A stretch of DNA of 64,000 nucleotides. Source: Nonlabens sp. Lineage in GTDB: Bacteria > Bacteroidota > Bacteroidia > Flavobacteriales > Flavobacteriaceae. The notes below the pieces were generated by a model. It was not told the origin of the DNA and did no database searches. It saw only the letters and a program-made list of their open reading frames with translations. The stretch's first letter is position 1. Each line of letters starts with the position of its first letter. The stretch covers positions 1 to 64,000 of the forward strand of contig NZ_JAGYKG010000006.1 in NCBI RefSeq assembly GCF_018401815.1, in the 5' to 3' direction. Of the stretch, positions 18,398-28,500 are shown one piece after another. A program made the position numbers and the translations under genes.

Positions 18398-19507
18398 ATG
18401 AGTCAAGCATTACTTCAATTCACTAAAAAAGGAATTTATTGCAAGCCCGCAGGCGTCTATCTGGATCCATGGAAACCAGTAGCTAATGCCCTCATCACAC
18501 ATGGTCATGCAGACCATTCTCGATGGGGACACAAAAATTACCTCACGCATAAGGATAACGTACCCATCATTACGCACCGACTGGGCGACATCAATGTGTC
18601 TGGAGTAAACTATAACGAGAGTTTTTCCATCAACAATGTGAAATTCTCTTTTCACCCCGCTGGGCATATTCCAGGCTCTTCACAAATACGCGTCGAACAC
18701 AAAGGAGAAGTATGGGTATTTACAGGAGATTATAAAACTGAAGATGACGGAATCTCCACCGTTTACGAACCTGTGACATGTGATACCTTTATTACAGAAT
18801 GCACCTTTGGATTACCTGCCTTTAAATGGCGACCTCAACAACTGGTCATGGATGACATCAACTTGTGGTGTGCTCAAAACCATGCAGAAAAGAAAACCTC
18901 CGTACTCTTTGCTTATTCGTTAGGAAAAGCACAGCGCATCATCAAACACTTGGATACCAATCAAATGAAGATTTACTGCCATGGAGCCATCTATAAAATG
19001 ACGGAAGTCTTGCGACAACAAATCAACTTTCCTCCTACTCATTTGATCACTAGAGAAACGACCAAAGAAGAACTAGCAGGCAACATTGTGATCGCACCAC
19101 CCAGCGCCCATGGGAGTGCCTGGATGAAAAAAATGGTGCCCTATGTCACAGCAAGTGCCAGCGGCTGGATGACTTTTAGAGGCGCAAGACGCAGAAAAGC
19201 CATCGATAAGGGCTTTGTGCTTTCTGATCATTGCGACTGGGACGGATTGTTAGAAAGCATAGCAGCTACTGGCTGTGAAAATGTGATTACGACACACGGC
19301 TATCAAGATATTTTTGCTCGATTTTTAAGAGAAGAAAAAGGACTCAACGCCATAAGCGAGCGTACCCAATATGAAGGAGAAAACTCAGAATTAAGCGCTG
19401 AAGAAAAAAGTGAAAGTTCAGAAACTGAGCAAAGTGTTTCCGAGCGAAACGAGAAAACATCAAATTCAAGTTCAAGTTCAAATTCAATTTCAAGCATAGC
19501 GCCATGA
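18398..19507 (+). CDS. DNA ligase-associated exonuclease (metallo-beta-lactamase fold)
   Basis: 369 residues. The MBL metal motif HGHADH occurs near residue 33, followed by HPAGHIPGS, FTGDYKTE and, late, LSDHCDWDG and THGY. These match the DNA-ligase-associated exonuclease family (TIGR04122 type) used in DNA repair with an ATP-dependent ligase, a DEXH helicase and a phosphoesterase. The ligase follows immediately with a 4-base ATGA overlap. The last 40 or so residues (from GENSELSAEE on) are low-complexity Ser/Glu/Asn. The final stretch is encoded by the same TTCAAGTTCAA hexamer repeat seen between genes elsewhere, so the C-terminus looks extended by repeat DNA. Confidence 0.9.
   Translation: MSQALLQFTKKGIYCKPAGVYLDPWKPVANALITHGHADHSRWGHKNYLTHKDNVPIITHRLGDINVSGVNYNESFSINNVKFSFHPAGHIPGSSQIRVEHKGEVWVFTGDYKTEDDGISTVYEPVTCDTFITECTFGLPAFKWRPQQLVMDDINLWCAQNHAEKKTSVLFAYSLGKAQRIIKHLDTNQMKIYCHGAIYKMTEVLRQQINFPPTHLITRETTKEELAGNIVIAPPSAHGSAWMKKMVPYVTASASGWMTFRGARRRKAIDKGFVLSDHCDWDGLLESIAATGCENVITTHGYQDIFARFLREEKGLNAISERTQYEGENSELSAEEKSESSETEQSVSERNEKTSNSSSSSNSISSIAP
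19462..19500. repeat. TTCAAG/TTCAAA hexamer repeat inside the exonuclease 3' end
   Basis: A run of TTCAAA/TTCAAG/TTCAAT hexamers encoding a Ser/Asn tail. Its complement is the GAACTTGAA motif found at 53841-53875 and in repeat blocks A and B. Confidence 0.8.
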
Positions 19508-21114
19508 AACAGTTTGCAGAACTCATCCGAACCATAGACGGAACAAATAAAACCAACCTTAAAGTAGCCGCACTTGCGGAGTATTTTAAGTCCGCAAATG
19601 ATGAAGATAAGTTATGGACCATCGCCCTACTTTCTCACAGACGCCCAAAAAGACCAGTAAACACCACTTTGATGAGAGAATGGGCGACACAAATTAGTGG
19701 GGTACCCATGTGGCTGTTTGAAGAAAGCTACCATATTGTCGGTGATCTGGCAGAAACTATTGCGCTTATTCTTCCTACAGCAAACGAATCTAGTGAAAAA
19801 GGCCTTTCACAAATCATTCAGGAAATTATTGAACTAAGGACCAAAGGAGATCTTGAGAAAAAAGAATACCTGCAAAAAAATTGGCTCCAACTCAATTATT
19901 ACGAACGATTTGTTTTTAATAAAATACTAACTGGTGGTTTTAGAATAGGGGTTTCTCAAAAATTAATGACTCGAGCATTGGCCAGTGCTACGGGTATAAA
20001 CAAAGATGTACTCGCCCATAAACTTATGGGGAGCTGGACAGGAGAAAATACCAGTTTTCAGGAATTGATTTATGAAGATAATGAAGTGGCTAGGAGAGGA
20101 AAACCTTATCCTTTTTATCTGGCCTATGCGGTGGAAGGGGAAGTGAGTGATTTAAATGATGTTCACCAATGGAGTGCAGAGCACAAATGGGACGGCATCA
20201 GATCACAAACAATTATACGAACTAACGAGCTTTTTGTATGGTCCCGAGGGGAGGAATTAGTGACTGATAAGTATCCAGAATTTCAAAAGTTTTTAAATGT
20301 GATTCCTAATGGAACCGTGATCGATGGCGAGATCCTGCCTTTTAAAGATGGTGAAATCATGAATTTTAACGACCTGCAAACCAGAATAGGCCGTAAAACA
20401 GTAGGTAAAAAACTATTAGAAGATGTTCCTGTAGTTATTGTCGCTTACGACTTGCTGGAATGGCAAGGAAAAGATTTGAGAGAACAACCCTTTGAAAAAC
20501 GCAGAGCGCTACTGGATCAACTGGTTTTAAACCTTCACAAAAAAGAAGAGGCATTGCCTCAAAAAGAAAAAACGCCATTGCTGCTTTCAGAAACCATGAC
20601 TTTTAACTCATGGGAAGAAATGGCGACAGAGCGGGATCTGGCAAGAAAAAAACGATCAGAAGGATTGATGATCAAACGCAAAAATAGTCCCTATCTGGTA
20701 GGACGTAAAAAAGGCGACTGGTGGAAATGGAAAACAGATCCCTTTTCAGTAGATGCCGTCCTAACTTATGCCATGCGTGGACATGGGAGAAGAGCCAATT
20801 TATTTACCGACTATACCTTTGGACTTTGGCAGGATGGAGAGCTGGTCACCTTTGCAAAAGCCTATTCTGGGCTTACTGATACCGAATTTAGGAAAGTAGA
20901 TGCGTGGATCAAGAAGAACACCCTGGAACGATTCGGTCCAGTGCGATCGGTAACACCACATCATGTATTTGAAATTGCTTTTGAAGGAATAGCCCCTAGC
21001 AAAAGACACAAATCTGGAGTAGCTACAAGGTTTCCTAGAATCGTCCGATGGCGAACTGATAAACCTATAGAAGAAGCAAATACCCTAGATGATTTAAAGG
21101 CATTGATACCTTAG
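19504..21114 (+). CDS. ATP-dependent DNA ligase of the ligase-associated repair cluster
   Basis: Seals DNA nicks using ATP. 536 residues: an N-terminal helical DNA-binding domain (1-200), an adenylation domain with the active lysine in EHKWDG (K228), DGEILPF and EGLMIKRK as later nucleotidyltransferase motifs, and a C-terminal OB fold ending with RFPRIVRWR. Length and order fit the PP_1105-type ligase (TIGR04120). It overlaps the exonuclease gene by four bases. The helicase and phosphoesterase usually next in this cluster are not downstream: after 143 bases comes a convergent polyprenyl synthase. Confidence 0.93.
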   Translation: MKQFAELIRTIDGTNKTNLKVAALAEYFKSANDEDKLWTIALLSHRRPKRPVNTTLMREWATQISGVPMWLFEESYHIVGDLAETIALILPTANESSEKGLSQIIQEIIELRTKGDLEKKEYLQKNWLQLNYYERFVFNKILTGGFRIGVSQKLMTRALASATGINKDVLAHKLMGSWTGENTSFQELIYEDNEVARRGKPYPFYLAYAVEGEVSDLNDVHQWSAEHKWDGIRSQTIIRTNELFVWSRGEELVTDKYPEFQKFLNVIPNGTVIDGEILPFKDGEIMNFNDLQTRIGRKTVGKKLLEDVPVVIVAYDLLEWQGKDLREQPFEKRRALLDQLVLNLHKKEEALPQKEKTPLLLSETMTFNSWEEMATERDLARKKRSEGLMIKRKNSPYLVGRKKGDWWKWKTDPFSVDAVLTYAMRGHGRRANLFTDYTFGLWQDGELVTFAKAYSGLTDTEFRKVDAWIKKNTLERFGPVRSVTPHHVFEIAFEGIAPSKRHKSGVATRFPRIVRWRTDKPIEEANTLDDLKALIP

Positions 21115-21256
21115 TGCCAGAAATTTGTAAAAATAAATAATCACTGGTCGCATTAGATTATTCGATAAAGACCGCTATAACGTAAAGGAAATAGAAACAA
21201 GACCTTCTTGCAACTCCCCTATCATAATGGGCTGATGCTAGTAAGCAGGTCAACTA

Positions 21257-22258
21257 CTAACTTACACGCCCCATCAAATCAATAGAAAAATCTCTCAACT
21301 CCTTTTTGTACTCTTCACTAATAGAAAGTTGATCAATACTACTTAATGCTTTATCTGTATAAGATTTAATCGCATCAAGAGTAGCTGCTGCCCCACCGCT
21401 TTCTTCAAAAAATACTTTTACTATTTCTTTCTTTTCTTCAATCTGATCCTCATTCATTTTTTCATGATCAAGAGCAAACCATTCCTTTAATTCGGTAGCG
21501 CAATGCTCATCTTCTATACTTTTAAGGTATAAATAAGTCTTCTTATTTTCCCTGATATCACCACCTACTTCTTTACCAAAAGTCTCTGGATCACCAAAGG
21601 CATCGAGGTAATCATCCATCAATTGAAAAGCAAGTCCTAAATGAATCCCATAGTTGTAGATCAATTCTTGCTCTTCTTTACCTACGCCAGCGATAATAGC
21701 ACCCATTTGAAGGGCACAGCCTACAAGAACCGATGTTTTTAATTGGATCATCAACAAATATTCTGAAATACTAACGTCATCTCGAGTTTCAAAATCCACA
21801 TCGTATTGCTGCCCTTCACATACTTCTAGCGCTGTTCTAGAAAAGATTTTAGTCAATTGGTTAAATTGATCCTTGTCATAGCTTTCTAAAAGACGGTAGG
21901 CCATAATCAACATGACATCCCCAGAAAGTATTCCTGTGTTGATATTCCATTTTTTATGAACGGTTTCTTGACCCCGACGCAGGTCTGCTGCATCCATAAT
22001 ATCATCATGAAGCAATGTGAAATTATGAAACACCTCAACAGCTAGTCCAGCATCCAAGGCATCTTTGACTGGGGCACCATACATTTGAGCACTCATCAAG
22101 GTCAGTAAGGGTCTTAATCGTTTCCCGCCTAATTGTAAAATATAGTGAACCGGATCGTACAATCCCGCAGGTTGCTTTTCTTCTATCCTGTTCTTCAGGT
22201 GATCTAAAAAAATAATTCTGAGTTGGTCTATCGCATTCATTTGGTAAAAATACTTCAT
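21257..22258 (-). CDS. Polyprenyl (farnesyl/geranylgeranyl-type) diphosphate synthase
   Basis: Condenses isopentenyl diphosphate onto allylic diphosphates to build isoprenoid chains (quinone tail, undecaprenyl or carotenoid precursors). Family motifs are complete: GGKRLRP, first aspartate motif DDIMD in HDDIMDAADLRRG, and second aspartate motif DDYLD. The product length cannot be read with certainty. The reported start (ATG at 22258) gives 333 residues; an ATG at 22240 (MNAIDQL) is equally plausible and closer to homologues as I remember them. It is divergent from the TetR efflux operon. Confidence 0.9.
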   Translation of the reverse strand: MKYFYQMNAIDQLRIIFLDHLKNRIEEKQPAGLYDPVHYILQLGGKRLRPLLTLMSAQMYGAPVKDALDAGLAVEVFHNFTLLHDDIMDAADLRRGQETVHKKWNINTGILSGDVMLIMAYRLLESYDKDQFNQLTKIFSRTALEVCEGQQYDVDFETRDDVSISEYLLMIQLKTSVLVGCALQMGAIIAGVGKEEQELIYNYGIHLGLAFQLMDDYLDAFGDPETFGKEVGGDIRENKKTYLYLKSIEDEHCATELKEWFALDHEKMNEDQIEEKKEIVKVFFEESGGAAATLDAIKSYTDKALSSIDQLSISEEYKKELRDFSIDLMGRVS

Positions 22259-22349
22259 GAAAGGCTCTTTACTGAAGGAAAAAGAAATTGTCTTGTTAAA
22301 TTATTGTAAAACTTAGGAAACTTTTAAAGTTTTTATAGTTTCCATAAGG

Positions 22350-22357
22350 TATCTTTG
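22350..22357 (+). promoter_or_regulatory. -7 box of the efflux operon
   Basis: TATCTTTG matches TAnnTTTG, 19 bases before the TetR ATG at 22376. An in-frame TTG at 22355 lies within this box and so cannot be the start codon. Confidence 0.55.
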
Positions 22358-22375
22358 CATTCTTTTTTAAAAGCA

Positions 22376-22993
22376 ATGACCAATATCAAGGAACATATTT
22401 TAACTACTTCCCTAGATCTTTTCCTGACCTTAGGCTTTAAAAGTGTGACTATGGATGAGATCGCAGCAAAACTAGGGATGAGTAAAAAGACCTTGTACAC
22501 ACACTTTAAAAATAAAGGAGCGCTAGTAAAAGAATCCTCTGTTCATTTGTGCGATCATATCTGTAATGGGGTGGATCAGATTATTGACGGAGAGACAGAA
22601 AATGCGATTGAAGAACTATATACCATAAAGAGATTTGTAATGGAACACCTCAAATCTGATGACACTTCTCCTATTTATCAACTTCAAAAATATTACCCAG
22701 AAGTCCATAAAGAAGTCACTCAGATTCAATTTGACTTTATGGATAACTGCATTCAAAAAAACGTTTCTAAAGGAATAAAAAAGGGACTTTATAGAGATAA
22801 TATAGATGCACATTTTATTGCACGCATCTATTTTATCGGTATTCAAGGAATTAAAAACCTGCAGGTTTTCCCTTCTCAAAATTTCCCTGTAAACGAGCTT
22901 TACGATCAGTATTTAGAATACCACCTCAGAGGCATTGTTACACCGCAGGGGCGTAATATTTTAAATAAAATAACCAACACAAACCACAATTAA
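22376..22993 (+). CDS. TetR/AcrR-family transcriptional regulator
   Basis: 205 residues from the ATG at 22376. The N-terminal helix-turn-helix is typical (ILTTSLDLFLTLGFKSVTMD, then IAAKLGMSKKTLYTHFKNKG). The C-terminal ligand domain is divergent, as usual. The stop codon is followed directly by the ATG of the TolC gene, so the regulator is the first gene of the efflux operon and probably represses it. Inducing ligands cannot be deduced. Confidence 0.92.
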   Translation: MTNIKEHILTTSLDLFLTLGFKSVTMDEIAAKLGMSKKTLYTHFKNKGALVKESSVHLCDHICNGVDQIIDGETENAIEELYTIKRFVMEHLKSDDTSPIYQLQKYYPEVHKEVTQIQFDFMDNCIQKNVSKGIKKGLYRDNIDAHFIARIYFIGIQGIKNLQVFPSQNFPVNELYDQYLEYHLRGIVTPQGRNILNKITNTNHN

Positions 22994-24367
22994 ATGAACC
23001 ATAAACTTCTATATGTTTGGGTTTTTAGTATACTCGCTTTCGCGAAAGCATACCCACAACAAACCACAAACCAAGACTCGTACAGCTTTTCTTTAGAAGA
23101 AGCAGTAACCCACGGACTAGAACATAATTATCAGGCCATTAATGCCAAAAGAGACATCGCTATAGCCCTTAAACAAAAATGGGAAACTACTGCAACCGGA
23201 TTGCCCCAGATAGATGGGAACATCGATTATCAATACCAAATCAAGCAACCCATAACTCCCCTACCAGGAGAGATCGTAGGTGGCACACCTGGAACATTTA
23301 TACCTGTAACTTTTGCCCCTAGACAAAGTGCTGTGGTAACAGCAACTCTAAGACAGTTAATCTTTGACGGTTCTTATATTGTGGCATTAGAGGCTTCAAA
23401 AACTTTTTTAGACTTTTCTGAAAACGCCAACAACAAGACAAAGCTTGAGGTACGAAAAGGAATTATCAATGCTTACGGTGGGGTGCTTCTCACTCAAGAA
23501 AATATGAAGATCATAGAACGCAACCTTACGGCATTAACCAAGAATTTAGAAGAAACTACAAAAATATACGAAAACGGACTTGCCGAAGAAGAAGATGTAG
23601 AACAATTGAAAATTACCCGATCACAACTCGTAAATCAATTGAACAGTGCTAAGCGTCAAGAAGATATTGCCATGGATATGTTGAAACTAGCATTGGGAAT
23701 AAATTTACAAACGCCATTAAGACTTACCGATGACCTTGCCGCTCTCGCTCTTAAAAACATGGACCCAAGCATGACAGTCAATTCCTTAGAATTAGAAAAA
23801 AATGCCGATTTCCAGATCGCGACTAATTTTACCGAACAGCGCAGACTAGAATACCAATTAGAAAGAGCCAAAGCACTGCCGAAACTTTCTGGATTTGTAA
23901 ATTATGGAGTCAACTCTTTTAATAACGACTTCACTTTCTTAGATAGCGATAATAAGTGGTATGGGCAGTCTATTGCTGGAATGAGCTTATCCGTTCCTAT
24001 TTTTAGTTCTTTAGCAAGACAAGCGAGAACCGATCGTGCAAAAATAGCCTGGGATCAAGCGCTTACCGACCTAGATCGCACCAAAGAAGAAATACGATTG
24101 AACTACCAGACCTCTCTGAATAACTACCAGCTGGCTATAGACAATTACAGTACTAGTAAAGAAAACTTAAAACTAGCAGAACGAATTGAAAACAAAAATC
24201 GAATCAAATTTAGAGAAGGGATTTCTTCCAGCTTTGATTTGAGGCAAGCACAAACCCAATTGTACAGTACACAAGCAACCTATTTACAGAGTATGTATGA
24301 AGTGATTACTGAAAAGGCACATCTAGAAACCATTTTGAATACCCCTGAATTCCTCAATAAAAATTAA
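22994..24367 (+). CDS. TolC-family outer-membrane efflux protein
   Basis: 457 residues. The signal peptide is MNHKLLYVWVFSILAFAKAYPQ, whose AFAKA part is encoded by the 14-bp palindrome at 23036. Two long helical repeats of the outer-membrane efflux protein family follow (first near ISFSLEEAVTHGLEHNY-like sequence, second after residue 270). This forms the outer-membrane duct of a tripartite exporter. It starts on the base after the tetR stop and is followed after 22 bases by the adaptor gene. Confidence 0.92.
   Translation: MNHKLLYVWVFSILAFAKAYPQQTTNQDSYSFSLEEAVTHGLEHNYQAINAKRDIAIALKQKWETTATGLPQIDGNIDYQYQIKQPITPLPGEIVGGTPGTFIPVTFAPRQSAVVTATLRQLIFDGSYIVALEASKTFLDFSENANNKTKLEVRKGIINAYGGVLLTQENMKIIERNLTALTKNLEETTKIYENGLAEEEDVEQLKITRSQLVNQLNSAKRQEDIAMDMLKLALGINLQTPLRLTDDLAALALKNMDPSMTVNSLELEKNADFQIATNFTEQRRLEYQLERAKALPKLSGFVNYGVNSFNNDFTFLDSDNKWYGQSIAGMSLSVPIFSSLARQARTDRAKIAWDQALTDLDRTKEEIRLNYQTSLNNYQLAIDNYSTSKENLKLAERIENKNRIKFREGISSSFDLRQAQTQLYSTQATYLQSMYEVITEKAHLETILNTPEFLNKN
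23036..23049. repeat. GCTTTCGCGAAAGC palindrome, copy 3
   Basis: Inside the tolC signal-peptide codons, in the frame that reads AFAKA, at the end of the hydrophobic core next to the predicted cleavage site. Confidence 0.95.
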
Positions 24368-24389
24368 ACCTACCACTGAATTATAGACC

Positions 24390-25565
24390 ATGAAAAAATT
24401 AAGCCTCCTACTAATAAGTCTTTTTATTCTCACCTCATGTGGTGATCAAGCACAGAGCATTGAAGAGCTTATCGCTACAGGTGATACAGAAATGATCGCT
24501 CAAAAGAAAACCGAGTTGCTCCACACAAAAAAGATGCTCGAAAATGAAATCAATTCTATTGAACAGTTTTTAGATAAAAACAGTGTAAAAAAAGATGGTG
24601 CTTTGGTCAGTATAAAAACGATTAGTGATACCATTTACAATCATTTTATAGAACTTCAAGGAAGTGTAGCCACCAAGCAAAACATCACCTTAATGCCAGA
24701 AATGGGGGGTATTCTGACCCATGTTTACGTGACAGAAGGACAACGAGTGGTTAAAGGACAACATCTAGCGAGAATAGATGATGGTGGTATCTCTCAAAAT
24801 ATTGAGCAGATGAAAGTACAGGCTCAACTAGCAAAAACTACTTATGAACGTCAAGAACGACTTTGGAATCAAAAAATAGGTTCTGAAATCCAATACCTAC
24901 AAACTAAAGCTGCTTATGAGGCACAAGTAAATGCGATCAAGTCCATGCAACAACAACTAGCCAAAACAATTGTTACAGCGCCTTTCGCTGGAGTTATTGA
25001 TAACGTCATAACAGAACAAGGAACTACGGTAAGTCCTGGGATGACGCAACTATTGAGAATTGTCAACCTCGATAACATGTATATAGAAGTTGAAGTTCCA
25101 GAAACCTTTATCACTTCAGTAAAACAAGGAACAGAGGTAGAGGTCGAGTTTCCAGTACTTGGGGAAACTCTTAAAAGTATGGTGAGACAGACCAGTGCTT
25201 ATATCAACCCATCCAACCGTTCTTTTAATATAGAAATTCCAGTGCCTAACAAAAAAGGTCGCGTAAAACCCAATCTTACCGCTCGTTTAAAAATTAACGA
25301 TTATACCAATAAAGAAGCCATCTTAATCCCTCTTGCTGTGATCAGTGAAAATCAACATGGAGACCAGTATGTCATGATCGCTACAAACCTACAACCTGGA
25401 GATCAGTACCATACCGCTGTCGCGAAAAGAAAACTCATCACAACTGGAAAAATCACAAAAAACTTGATTGAAATCACCAGCGGACTTACTAAAGGAGACT
25501 ATATTATTGAAGAAGGAGCACGTAGCGTGAGAGAAGATCAACAAGTAAGAATCAAAAAAGCTTAA
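24390..25565 (+). CDS. RND efflux periplasmic adaptor (membrane fusion lipoprotein)
   Basis: 391 residues with a lipoprotein signal (LISLFILTSC), so anchored to the inner membrane facing the periplasm. A coiled coil at about 28-60 precedes the core. A lipoyl half-motif (GGILTHVYVTEGQRVVKGQ), a helical hairpin, the second lipoyl half (TIVTAPFAGVIDNV) and beta-barrel and membrane-proximal domains follow. It links TolC to the RND pump encoded five bases downstream. The extra N-terminal coiled coil is a feature I associate with Bacteroidetes adaptors. Confidence 0.92.
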   Translation: MKKLSLLLISLFILTSCGDQAQSIEELIATGDTEMIAQKKTELLHTKKMLENEINSIEQFLDKNSVKKDGALVSIKTISDTIYNHFIELQGSVATKQNITLMPEMGGILTHVYVTEGQRVVKGQHLARIDDGGISQNIEQMKVQAQLAKTTYERQERLWNQKIGSEIQYLQTKAAYEAQVNAIKSMQQQLAKTIVTAPFAGVIDNVITEQGTTVSPGMTQLLRIVNLDNMYIEVEVPETFITSVKQGTEVEVEFPVLGETLKSMVRQTSAYINPSNRSFNIEIPVPNKKGRVKPNLTARLKINDYTNKEAILIPLAVISENQHGDQYVMIATNLQPGDQYHTAVAKRKLITTGKITKNLIEITSGLTKGDYIIEEGARSVREDQQVRIKKA

Positions 25566-25570
25566 AAATA

Positions 25571-28500
25571 ATGGGACAGAAAAGTGAAAAAGAGTTTGGG
25601 TTTTCCTCCTGGGCAATCAACAACGCCACCGTAATTTGGGTTCTTATAGGCTTAGTGCTTGTTCTTGGAATTCAAGGGTATTTTGCGATGCCTCGAGAAG
25701 ATTTTCCAGAGGTAAAGGAAACAAAAATATACATCTCTAGCGTTTATCCAGGGAACACCGCTGAAGATATTGAGCGTCTTATTACCGACCCTTTAGAAGA
25801 TCAATTAAAGAATATTTCTGGTGTTGCAGAAATCCTATCAACTTCTCAAGAGGATTATTCCATCATTACCGTAGAATTTGAAGAAGGCTCCTTACTAGGC
25901 TCTAGCTTAACGGTGGAAGAGGCAAAACAAAAGGTCAAGGATGAAATAGATGTGGAAACTTCTGGTGAAGACTGGCCTACATTCAATGGCGCAAAAATTG
26001 AACCTAATGTTTTTGACCTTAAAATGAGTGAAGAAGTGCCTATTATGAACATCAACCTACGTGGTGATTATACGGTACGAGATCTTAAAGTATTTGCAGA
26101 GTACCTACAGGACGAGATTGAAGCCTTACAAGAAGTGAAGGAAGCAAGCATTAGAGGTGCTCAAGAACTTGAAGTAGAAATAGCCGTCGATATTTACAAA
26201 ATGACCGCTGCTAAGGTTAATTTTGACAATGTCATCAATGCGGTTCGTGGCGGAAACTCTACCATGAGTGCAGGTAATATCAAGACAGCAAGTCAACGAC
26301 GTACCATTAGAATTCTAGGCGAAATTACAGACCCCGATCAACTAGAACGTTTTGTGGTTAAAAATGAAAAAGGTCCTATCTATCTTAAGGATATTGCAGA
26401 AATCAACTTTAAAGAAGAAGACAAAACCACCTTTGCTAGAGAATCTGGGGAGTCAGTAGTCATGATAGACGTAAAAAAACAATCTGGTAAAAACATGATT
26501 ACCGCTGCAGAAGGGGTGAGAAAAATTATCGCTGATTCTCAAAAAAATGGAAATATCCCTAAAAACGTTGATATTTCAATTACTAATGACGGCTCCAGCC
26601 GTACATTAAACCAAGTAGATGATCTGGTCAATAACATCATATTTGGAGTAATCCTAGTAGTTACCGTATTGATGTTCTTTTTAGGATTTAGGAATGCCCT
26701 ATTTGTAGGTTTTGCGATTCCTATGTCTATGTTAATGAGTTTTATCATCCTCAACTTCTTAGGCTATACATTGAACACGATGATTCTTTTTGCCATGATT
26801 ATGGGATTAGGAATGCTGGTAGATAACGGTATTGTAGTGGTAGAAAACGTCTATAGATTAATGGACGAAGAAGGAATGTCGCGCATCAAAGCAGCAAAAG
26901 TGGGAATAGGCGAGATCGCTGTTCCTATCATTATTTCCACTTTAACCACAGTTGCAGCATTTGTACCTATAGGTTTATGGCCTGGAGTAATGGGAGAGTT
27001 TATGAAATACTTCCCTATTACTTTATCTGTTGTTTTAGGAAGTTCACTCCTTGTAGCCATATTCTTCAATTCCATGTTAGTCTCTAAATACATGAGTATT
27101 GATGAAAAGAACATTCCTCTTAAAAAACTAGTGCTCATCTCTATAGTAATGGGTAGTATCGGACTGTTGATTTTACTTTTCGGTGGTGCCGTAAGAGGTA
27201 TAGGCTCTGTAATGATTGTGACCGTGATTTTATTATGGCTGTATAAATATGTAATAAAAGGAACAACACTCTACTTCCAACGCAGGATGTTGAAATGGTT
27301 AGACAATGCTTATGAACGTTTCCTAAGATTTGCTTTAAGAGGTAAGAAGCCTTATTTCTTTACTGCAGCTATGACCCTTATGTTCTTTGGTGTACTCGCA
27401 TTGTATTTTGGATGGTCTGTTGGCACAGGTCGTACCAAAGTAGAATTCTTCCCAGAAAATAAGCCTAACCAGATCATGGTGTATATAGAGTATCCACAAG
27501 GTACTTCTATTGCCAAGACCAATAAAACTACTAAAGAAATTGAAACAGTCGTTTACGATGTGATCAATCAAGAGATGTACCTAGAAGATGGTAAAAACTT
27601 TTTAGTAGAAAGCACGGTGTCACAAGTAGGTGAAGGAGCTGGAAACCCGCAAACCGATGGAGGTAGTGCAGCTGAGATGCCCAACAAAGGCAAGATTACC
27701 GCTTCTATGCGAGAATACAAATACCGCAATGGAGCTGACAGTGAAGTATTGCGCAAAAAAATTCAAGAAGCAGTGCAAGGTAAGTTTCCCGGTATTGCTA
27801 TAAGTGTTGAAAAAGATGCTGCTGGACCACCAGCGGGATACCCAATTAACGTAGAGCTTCAAGGGGATAACTACGAAGAATTGATTGTTACTGCAGAGCG
27901 TATGGTAAAATTCCTAAACGAAAAAAATATTGCTCCTGTAGATGAATTAAAAATAGATGTGAATAAAAGTAAGCCTGCACTACAGGTTAAAGTAGATCGT
28001 GAAAAAGCTGGTGAATTAGGGGTTAGTGCCAGCCAGGTAGGGATGCAGTTGCGCCGTTCTATATTTGGTGAAAAAGCTGGTATTTATAAAAAAGACGGGG
28101 AAGATTACGATATTTATGTGCGCTTTAATGAAGAGAACCGCTATGACCGCAGCTCCTTATTTAATCAGCGTATTACGTACAGAGATATGGCGACTGGTCA
28201 GGTATTAGAAATTCCCATTAGCGCGATAACCACTCAAGAAAATGTTTCTGGATTTAGCGCAATTAAACACAAAGACAATCAGCGTGTCGTAACGGTGTAT
28301 AGTGCCTTAAAACCTGGGTATACTGATGCTGGAGCAGCAGTTGCTCAAATACAGAATGAGATGCTGGACTTTGAAAACCTCTCTGAAAACATCAAGATAG
28401 ATTATACAGGACAACTAGAAGAGCAAAATAAGCAACAAGCTTTTCTTATGTCTGCTTTAGGTTTTGGGCTGCTAGCCATATTCTTTATTTTGATTTTCCA

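Noticed and set aside
22355..22375. TTG start extending the TetR gene by seven codons
   Set aside because: It overlaps the TATCTTTG promoter box, and homologous TetR proteins begin close to the ATG at 22376.
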